This document shows positions 1 to 5,360 of a DNA stretch of 5,360 bases, one piece after another; within the stretch, counting starts at the first letter, position 1; each line of letters begins with the position of its first letter. This stretch comes from Phytohabitans sp036906915 (GTDB lineage Bacteria; Actinomycetota; Actinomycetes; Mycobacteriales; Micromonosporaceae): contig NZ_JBAKHX010000168.1 of NCBI RefSeq assembly GCF_036906915.1, forward strand, positions 1-5,360, given 5' to 3'. The translations under genes were made by a program, and so were the position numbers. Below the pieces are notes generated by a model. The model searched no databases and was not told where the DNA came from. It saw only the letters and a list, made by a program, of their open reading frames with translations.

Positions 1-7
1 GAAAGAT

Positions 8-124
8 GTCCGGCGGTGTCCTACTCTCCCACACCCTCCCGAGTGCAGTACCATCGGCGCTGGAAGGCTTAGCTTCCGGGTTCGGAATGTTACCGGGCGT
101 TTCCCTTCCGCCATGACCGCCGTA
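8..124 (-). rRNA. rrf: 5S ribosomal RNA
   Basis: This is the 5S rRNA of the large ribosomal subunit, the last gene of the operon. Read on the minus strand it begins TACGGCGGTCATGGCGG and ends ACACCGCCGGAC, 117 nt, the usual size for Actinobacteria. The closing helix is visible: + strand 11-17 (cggcggt) is complementary to 116-122 (accgccg). The internal segments GGGAAACGCCCGG, CATTCCGAACCCGGAAG and GAGAGTAGGACACCGCC are the conserved actinobacterial 5S core. The exact ends are set by comparison with other 5S genes and may be off by one to three bases. The window stops seven bases beyond the 3' end, so the downstream terminator cannot be seen. Confidence 0.97.
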
Positions 125-207
125 ACTCTGTAAACCACACAACCCCTGGCCCTGACGGGCGGTTGGTTGTTGGTTCAGATTCGCATAGTGGACGCGTAGC
201 AGCTTTG
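125..207 (-). other. 23S–5S internal spacer
   Basis: This is the short transcribed spacer between 23S and 5S, about 83 bases. It holds no tRNA and no open reading frame of note. Its 23S-proximal part (about 161-207) is the 3' arm of the 23S processing stem. The rest (125-160) shows no recognisable signal. Confidence 0.9.
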
Positions 208-219
208 TAGGTCAAGTCC
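161..219 (-). repeat. 23S processing stem, 3' arm
   Basis: This arm is complementary to 3320-3375 on the other side of the 23S gene. Outside the mature RNA, the block gcatagtggacgcg (183-196) is a perfect match to the reverse complement of 3339-3352, and ggttggttgttg (161-172) is a perfect match to the reverse complement of the segment ending at 3374. The arm continues into the terminal helix of mature 23S, where ggtcaagt (210-217) pairs with 3320-3327. Between these are a few mismatches and small bulges. Such a stem is the known substrate for RNase III-type excision of pre-23S; that role is inferred here from position and structure. Confidence 0.88.
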
Positions 220-339
220 TCGGCCTATTAGTACCAGTCAACTCACACCCGTTACCGGGCTTCCATTTCTGGCCTATCAACCCAGTCATCTAGCTGGGGG
301 CCTTAACCCCTCACGGGGTGGGATACCTCATCTTGAAGC

Positions 340-375
<36 letters not shown>

Positions 376-441
376 CCCGAACGTAGCCAACCAGCCGTGC
401 CCCTGGCGGGACAACTGGCACACCAGAGGTTCGTCCGTCCC

Positions 442-455
442 GGTCCTCTCGTACT
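442..455 (-). other. Sarcin-ricin loop of 23S
   Basis: The minus strand reads AGTACGAGAGGACC, the universally conserved sarcin-ricin loop (E. coli about 2654-2667) that contacts elongation factors EF-Tu and EF-G. It is identical to the consensus. Confidence 0.95.
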
Positions 456-487
456 AGGGACAGCCCTTCTCAAGTATCCTACGCGCG

Positions 488-522
<35 letters not shown>

Positions 523-538
523 AAACCCAGCTCGCGTA

Positions 539-575
<37 letters not shown>

Positions 576-579
576 GCTA

Positions 580-620
<41 letters not shown>

Positions 621-650
621 ATCCCGTCGATATGGACTCTTGGGGAAGAT

Positions 651-665
651 CAGCCTGTTATCCCC
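651..665 (-). other. Peptidyl transferase centre segment of 23S
   Basis: The minus strand reads GGGGATAACAGGCTG, the universal segment of the domain V central loop. By E. coli numbering, A2451 corresponds to + strand t658, A2450 to t659 and G2447 to c662. All are the wild-type bases, so the catalytic core is intact and the common linezolid-type change at G2447 is absent. Confidence 0.93.
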
Positions 666-1045
666 GGGGTACCTTTTATCCGTTGAGCGACACCGCTTCC
701 ACACGCAAGTGCCGGATCACTAGTCCCGACTTTCGTCCCTGCTCGACCCGTCAGTCTCACAGTCAAGCTCCCTTGTGCACTTACACTCAACACCTGATTG
801 CCAACCAGGCTGAGGGAACCTTTGGGCGCCTCCGTTACCCTTTAGGAGGCAACCGCCCCAGTTAAACTACCCACCAGACACTGTCCCCAACCCCGATCAG
901 GGGCCCGGGTTAGATACCCAAATCCAACAGAGTGGTATTTCAACAGTGACTCCACCGACACTGGCGTGCCAGCTTCACAGTCTCCCACCTATCCTACACA
1001 ATCGAACTCGGATACCAATGTCAAGCTATAGTAAAGGTCCCGGGG

Positions 1046-1055
1046 TCTTTCCGTC
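1046..1055 (-). other. Macrolide-binding site of 23S (A2058/A2059)
   Basis: The minus strand reads GACGGAAAGA. By E. coli numbering A2058 is + strand t1050 and A2059 is t1049. Both are unmutated adenines, the macrolide-sensitive form at sequence level. Methylation by an Erm enzyme would not be visible in DNA. Confidence 0.9.
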
Positions 1056-1129
1056 CTGCCGCGCGTAACGAGCATCTTTACTCGTAATGCAATTTCGCCG
1101 GGCCTGTGGTTGAGACAGTGGGGAAGTCG

Positions 1130-1185
<56 letters not shown>

Positions 1186-1687
1186 TGGTTATAGTTACCA
1201 CCGCCGTTTACTGGCGCTTAAGTTCTCAGCTTCGCCCCTTACGGAACTAACCGGTCCCCTTAACGTTCCAGCACCGGGCAGGCGTCAGTCCATATACAGC
1301 GTCTTACGACTTCGCATGGACCTGTGTTTTTAGTAAACAGTCGCTTCCCCCTGCTCTCTGCGGCCATACCACGCTCCACCCGCAAAGGGGCTTCACGCGT
1401 CCGGCCCCCCTTCTCCCTAAGTTACGGGGGCAATTTGCCGAGTTCCTTAACCACAGTTCGCCCGATCGCCTCGGTATTCTCTACCTGACCACCTGTGTCG
1501 GTTTGGGGTACGGGCCGCTAAGAACTCGCTAGAGGCTTTTCTCGGCAGCATAGGATCACTGACTTCACCTGAATCGGCTCGGCATCACGTCTCAGCCACA
1601 TGGTGTGCGGATTTGCCTACACACCGGCCTACACGCTTACCCCGGCACAACCACCGGCCGGGCTCAGCTACCTTCCTGCGTCACCCC

Positions 1688-1797
1688 ATCGCTTGACTAC
1701 TACCACCCAGGTTCCTGCGCACTTTCCGGTTCACCCGAAGGATCCCCATGAGCGGACAGTTAGCACAAATAGGTTCGTCATGGGCGTTCTTTCGCGG
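1688..1797 (-). other. Actinobacterial 23S helix 54a insertion
   Basis: Between the conserved segments GATATTCCCGTACC (ending near 1798) and GGGGTGACGCAGG (starting near 1687), this gene has about 110 bases where E. coli has fewer than 20. This is the position of the large domain III insertion known as a hallmark of high-GC Gram-positive bacteria. It folds back on itself at 1745-1751 (cccatga) and 1778-1784 (tcatggg), a perfect 7 bp helix. The boundaries are approximate, because they rest on recalled E. coli sequence rather than an alignment. Confidence 0.85.
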
Positions 1798-2125
1798 GTA
1801 CGGGAATATCAACCCGTTGTCCATCGACTACGCCTCTCGGCCTCGCCTTAGGTCCCGACTCACCCAGGGCGGATTAACCTGGCCCTGGAACCCTTGGTCA
1901 TCCGGCGGAAGGGTTTCTCACCCTTCTTTCGCTACTCATGCCTGCATTCTCACTCGTGTGGCGTCCACGGCTACCTCACAGTGCCGCTTCACCCCCCACA
2001 CGACGCTCCCCTACCCATCCACACACCTGGATGAAGTTCCGAAGAACAACACCGAGTACATGCGTGAATGCCACAGCTTCGGCGGTGTACTTGAGCCCCG
2101 CTACATTGTCGGCGCGGAACCACTT

Positions 2126-2187
<62 letters not shown>

Positions 2188-3319
2188 CTAAGCGACCCCA
2201 CATCCTTTTCCACTTAGCACACGCTTAGGGGCCTTAGCTGGTGATCTGGGCTGTTTCCCTCTCGACTACGAAGCTTATCCCCCGCAGTCTCACTGCCGCG
2301 CTCTCACTTACCGGCATTCGGAGTTTGGCTGATTTCGGTAAGCTTGTAGGCCCCCTAGACCATCCAGTGCTCTACCTCCGGCAAGAAACACGCGACGCTG
2401 CACCTAAATGCATTTCGGGGAGAACCAGCTATCACGGAGTTTGATTGGCCTTTCACCCCTAACCACAGGTCATCCCCCAACTTTTCAACGTTGGTGGGTT
2501 CGGCCCTCCACGCGGTCTTACCCGCGCTTCAGCCTGCCCATGGCTAGATCACTCCGCTTCGGGTCTAGAGCACGCGACTAAACGCCCTATTCAGACTCGC
2601 TTTCGCTACGGCTACCCCACACAGGTTAACCTCGCCACATGCCACTAACTCGCAGGCTCATTCTTCAAAAGGCACGCCGTCACCTCCACCACAAGGGTGT
2701 CAGCTCCGACGGATTGTAGGCGAACGGTTTCAGGTACTATTTCACTCCCCTCCCGGGGTACTTTTCACCATTCCCTCACGGTACTTGTCCGCTATCGGTC
2801 ACCAGGGAGTATTCAGGCTTACCAGGTGGTCCTGGCAGATTCACGGCAGATTTCAGGAGTCCGCCGCTACTCGGGAACACCCACAGAAGGTCAACTGTTT
2901 TCGCCTACCGGACTATCACCGTCTACGGTCAGCCTTTCCAGACTGTTCAACTAACAGCAAACTTTGTAACTTCTCTACCGCGTGTCAGCACGGTAAGCAG
3001 GGTCCCACAACCCCGACCACGCAACCCCTGACAGGTATCACACGCAACCGGTTTAGCCTACATCCGCTTTCGCTCGCCACTACTCACGGAATCACTCTTG
3101 TTTTCTCTTCCTACGGGTACTGAGATGTTTCACTTCCCCGCGTTCCCTCCATACACCCTATGCATTCAGGTGCAGGTGACACCACATAACTGGTGCCGGG
3201 TTACCCCATTCGGACACCCTGGGATCACAGCTTGGTTGACAGCTCCCCCAGGCCTATCGCGGCCTCCCACGTCCTTCATCGGCTCCTGGTGCCAAGGCAT
3301 CCACCGTTCGCCCTTGACA

Positions 3320-3375
3320 ACTTGACCACAAAGATGCTCGCGTCCACTATGCAAATCTCAAACAACAACCAACCC
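3320..3375 (-). repeat. 23S processing stem, 5' arm
   Basis: This is the partner of 161-219. It begins with the 5' end of mature 23S (3320-3327) and runs upstream through cgcgtccactatgc (3339-3352) into the spacer as far as about 3375. The boxA-like element at 3356-3367 sits inside this arm, so antitermination and processing signals share the same bases. The role follows from the known organisation of bacterial pre-rRNA; the pairing is read directly from the sequence. Confidence 0.88.
3356..3367 (-). promoter_or_regulatory. boxA-like antitermination site before 23S
   Basis: The minus strand reads TGTTGTTTGAGA, which matches the mycobacterial-type boxA as I remember it and differs at one of 12 positions from the leader element at 5297-5308 (TGTTCTTTGAGA). 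A spacer boxA ahead of 23S parallels the E. coli rrn arrangement, where NusB/NusE bind the RNA and prevent Rho termination. The function is inferred. Confidence 0.7.
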
Positions 3376-3420
3376 ACAAACCCCACACCACCACACCAGC
3401 CCCAACACCCCAAGAAACCC
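3373..3420 (-). other. G/U-rich tract of the spacer
   Basis: The transcript strand of this stretch is almost entirely G and U, with runs of three or four G at 3373-3375, 3381-3384, 3400-3403, 3408-3411 and 3418-3420. The template (+) strand is correspondingly C/A-rich. The runs are spaced so that an RNA G-quadruplex is conceivable, but one loop would be about 15 bases. No function is known to me. Confidence 0.5.
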
Positions 3421-3445
3421 TGGAACATCAGACGGTATGTGACAG

Positions 3446-3458
3446 CAGGCTGCGCCTG
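3446..3458 (-). other. Small spacer hairpin
   Basis: The segments caggc (3446-3450) and gcctg (3454-3458) are perfectly complementary around a 3-base loop. There is no U tract after it in the transcript, so it is not a terminator. It is probably a local fold of the spacer RNA. Confidence 0.5.
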
Positions 3459-3471
3459 GCACCAAGAAAAC

Positions 3472-3489
3472 CAAACCACACATGGTTTG
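3472..3489 (-). other. Spacer hairpin next to the 16S processing arm
   Basis: The segments caaacca (3472-3478) and tggtttg (3483-3489) form a perfect 7 bp stem with a 4-base loop. Its last bases (3486-3489) overlap the 16S processing arm, so the two structures compete at the boundary. Confidence 0.6.
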
Positions 3490-3515
3490 TTCTCTCAGGA
3501 CTCAACAGGATGCTT
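3486..3515 (-). repeat. 16S processing stem, 3' arm
   Basis: These 30 bases are complementary to 5281-5310 in the leader. There are 26 Watson-Crick pairs, two G·U pairs and two mismatches in the RNA. A second block, 3525-3533, can extend the helix by pairing with 5266-5274 (seven Watson-Crick and two G·U pairs). The two arms enclose the whole 16S gene, the standard design for RNase III-type release of pre-16S. The role is inferred from that design. Confidence 0.88.
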
Positions 3516-3589
3516 AACACTCAACCAGCACCACCCCACCAAACCCGTTCCATACCCCAAAGGGTCGTACTAGAGCTGATAGCAGCCGT

Positions 3590-3607
3590 ACTGCCAAGCT
3601 TGCCAGT
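3590..3607 (-). other. Near-palindrome in the spacer
   Basis: The segment actgccaagcttgccagt equals its own reverse complement except at the symmetric positions 3594 and 3603. As RNA it could form a short stem with one C·C or G·G mismatch around an AGCU loop. It is most likely a local spacer fold; a protein-binding role is possible but unsupported. Confidence 0.4.
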
Positions 3608-3629
3608 GTCTCCGCCATTTGAGCACCCC

Positions 3630-3648
3630 GGTCCGACATTCGCGGACC
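3630..3648 (-). other. GC-rich spacer hairpin downstream of 16S
   Basis: The segments ggtccg (3630-3635) and cggacc (3643-3648) form a perfect 6 bp GC-rich stem around a 7-base loop. It lies about 45 bases past the 16S 3' end, inside the region enclosed by the 16S processing stem. No U tract follows, so it is not a terminator. Confidence 0.6.
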
Positions 3649-3687
3649 CTAGGGTTCCCTGACCCAACTCGCGTCGGGTGGGTTGCT

Positions 3688-3872
<185 letters not shown>

Positions 3873-4123
3873 CGTTGCTGATCTGCGATTACTAGCGACT
3901 CCGACTTCACGGGGTCGAGTTGCAGACCCCGATCCGAACTGAGACCGGCTTTTTGGGATTCGCTCCACCTTACGGTATCGCAGCCCATTGTACCGGCCAT
4001 TGTAGCATGCGTGAAGCCCTGGACATAAGGGGCATGATGACTTGACGTCATCCCCACCTTCCTCCGAGTTGACCCCGGCAGTCTTCGATGAGTCCCCGCC
4101 ATAACGCGCTGGCAACATCGAAC

Positions 4124-4188
<65 letters not shown>

Positions 4189-4250
4189 CCACCTGTCACC
4201 GGCCCCGAAGGACCCCGCATCTCTGCGAGATTTCCGGCGATGTCAAACCC

Positions 4251-4281
<31 letters not shown>

Positions 4282-4294
4282 TCCGCATGCTCCG

Positions 4295-4358
<64 letters not shown>

Positions 4359-4705
4359 GGCGCTTAATGCGTTAGCTGCGGCACAGAGGACCGGAGAGGC
4401 CCCCCACACCTAGCGCCCAACGTTTACAGCGTGGACTACCAGGGTATCTAATCCTGTTCGCTCCCCACGCTTTCGCTCCTCAGCGTCAGTATCGGCCCAG
4501 AGACCCGCCTTCGCCACCGGTGTTCCTCCTGATATCTGCGCATTTCACCGCTACACCAGGAATTCCAGTCTCCCCTACCGAACTCTAGCCTGCCCGTATC
4601 GACTGCAGACCCACAGTTAAGCCATGGGATTTCACAGTCGACGCGACAAGCCGCCTACGAGCTCTTTACGCCCAATAAATCCGGACAACGCTCGCGCCCT
4701 ACGTC

Positions 4706-4724
4706 TTACCGCGGCTGCTGGCAC
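4706..4724 (-). other. 530 loop of 16S
   Basis: The minus strand reads GTGCCAGCAGCCGCGGTAA, the universal 530-loop sequence involved in decoding fidelity and streptomycin response. It is identical to the consensus. Confidence 0.95.
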
Positions 4725-4849
4725 GTAGTTGGCCGGCGCTTCTTCTGCAGGTACCGTCACTCTCGCTTCGTCCCTGCTGAAAGAGGTTTACAACCCGAAG
4801 GCCGTCATCCCTCACGCGGCGTCGCTGCATCAGGCTTCCGCCCATTGTG

Positions 4850-4909
<60 letters not shown>

Positions 4910-5233
4910 CGGTCGCCCTCTCAGGCCGGCTACCCGTCGTCGCCTTGGTAGGCCATCACCCCACCAACAAGCTGATAGGCCGCGAGCCCATCCCAAGCCG
5001 AAAAACTTTCCACCACCAACCATGCGATCAGCAGTGAATATCCGGTATTAGCCCCCGTTTCCGAGGGTTATCCCAAAGCCTAGGGCAGGTTACTCACGTG
5101 TTACTCACCCGTTCGCCGCTCGAGTACCCCGAAGGGCCTTTCCGCTCGACTTGCATGTGTTAAGCACGCCGCCAGCGTTCGTCCTGAGCCAGGATCAAAC
5201 TCTCCAACAAAAATCTTGAAAAGCAATCCCCCA

Positions 5234-5270
5234 GCAATCAAATTGCCAAAGGTTCACACAAACATTGGCA
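5234..5270 (-). other. Overlapping leader hairpins
   Basis: The pair gcaat (5234-5238) and attgc (5242-5246) gives a 5 bp stem with a 3-base loop. The pair tgccaa (5244-5249) and ttggca (5265-5270) gives a 6 bp stem with a 15-base loop. They share bases 5244-5246, so only one can form fully at a time. The second also overlaps the extended 16S processing stem at 5266-5270. Confidence 0.5.
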
Positions 5271-5280
5271 CTGGCTTTCA

Positions 5281-5310
5281 AAGCACCCTGTTGAGTTCTC
5301 AAAGAACAAA
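5281..5310 (-). repeat. 16S processing stem, 5' arm
   Basis: This leader segment is complementary to 3486-3515 beyond the 16S 3' end, with 26 of 30 Watson-Crick pairs plus two G·U. It contains the boxA-like site 5297-5308. Just inside it, 5274-5284 is a small odd palindrome (gcttt, c, aaagc). Confidence 0.88.
5297..5308 (-). promoter_or_regulatory. boxA-like antitermination site in the leader
   Basis: The minus strand reads TGTTCTTTGAGA, followed by ACTCAACAG. This resembles the conserved rrn leader boxA of Actinobacteria, the RNA site bound by NusB and NusE (S10) to make the elongating polymerase resistant to Rho. The segment GTTCT-TTG-AGAAC (5295-5307) can also fold into its own 5 bp hairpin. 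The function is inferred from motif and position. Confidence 0.75.
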
Positions 5311-5330
5311 CACACACCAAACCACCGACC

Positions 5331-5358
5331 CCCCAAACCAGGAGGCCCGCCCTTGGGG
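5331..5358 (-). other. Outer leader inverted repeat
   Basis: The segments ccccaa (5331-5336) and ttgggg (5353-5358) are perfectly complementary around a 16-base loop. In the transcript it would form a GC-rich stem upstream of boxA. No U tract follows it. It could be a leader fold or chance in GC-rich sequence. Confidence 0.4.
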
Positions 5359-5360
5359 CA

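Larger units (their letters stand above)
5211..5360 (-). other. Pre-16S leader
   Basis: These 150 bases lie upstream of mature 16S and appear to be transcribed leader. They hold alternative hairpins (5234-5270), the 5' processing arm with a boxA-like element (5281-5310) and a G/U-rich outer part. I see no convincing -35/-10 pair on the minus strand, so the promoter is probably beyond the right edge. No protein gene is present. Confidence 0.8.

Noticed and set aside
1688..1797. An intron or mobile insertion in 23S
   Set aside because: Position and size fit the lineage-specific helix 54a extension of Actinobacteria, which remains in mature 23S. No endonuclease gene or target duplication is present.
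2950..3075. An extra insertion in 23S domain I compared with E. coli
   Set aside because: The longer form of this region is shared by Gram-positives generally, and the conserved flanks read normally.
3193..3573. A + strand open reading frame of 126 codons running from 23S into the spacer
   Set aside because: The protein would be rich in Pro, Thr, Asn and His because of the C/A-rich strand of the spacer, which shows composition bias and not coding. It crosses the 23S boundary and both processing arms.
3630..3648. A Rho-independent terminator between 16S and 23S
   Set aside because: The stem is GC-rich but no U tract follows it in the transcript, and termination here would cut the operon.

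Overview
The window is one complete ribosomal RNA operon, read on the minus strand in the order 16S – spacer – 23S – spacer – 5S, so transcription runs from the right end of the window to the left. I see no protein-coding gene. Every open reading frame here lies inside a structural RNA or its spacers and none looks like a real protein.

The organism is an actinobacterium. The 23S gene carries the roughly 100-base helix 54a insertion typical of high-GC Gram-positives, and the 16S and 5S genes are actinobacterial in type. From memory, the 16S matches Micromonosporaceae (Micromonospora and Actinoplanes relatives) very closely over most of its length. Examples are the segment reading TTACCTGGGTTTGACAT and the segment reading GGGGGGCCTCTCCGGT. 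The V2 region differs from the genera I remember, so I do not name a genus.

Layout from right to left (transcription order): pre-16S leader with a boxA-like antitermination site (5211-5360); 16S rRNA (about 3692-5210); a 364-base internal spacer without tRNA genes (3328-3691); 23S rRNA (about 208-3327); a short spacer (125-207); 5S rRNA (8-124). The window ends seven bases past the 5S 3' end, and the promoter is not recognisable in the visible leader, so both the promoter and the terminator probably lie outside.

The RNAs are tied together by long inverted repeats that bracket each large gene. About 58 bases on each side of the 23S gene can pair, as can 30 bases on each side of the 16S gene with only two true mismatches. 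These are the expected precursor processing stems for RNase III-type cleavage. Each stem contains a boxA-like element, one in the leader and one in the spacer, so antitermination and processing signals overlap. Functional sites I checked (peptidyl transferase, sarcin-ricin loop, thiostrepton site, decoding site, 530 loop, anti-Shine-Dalgarno) are intact, which argues for a functional operon copy. I found no novel system; the observations below concern the spacer and leader.
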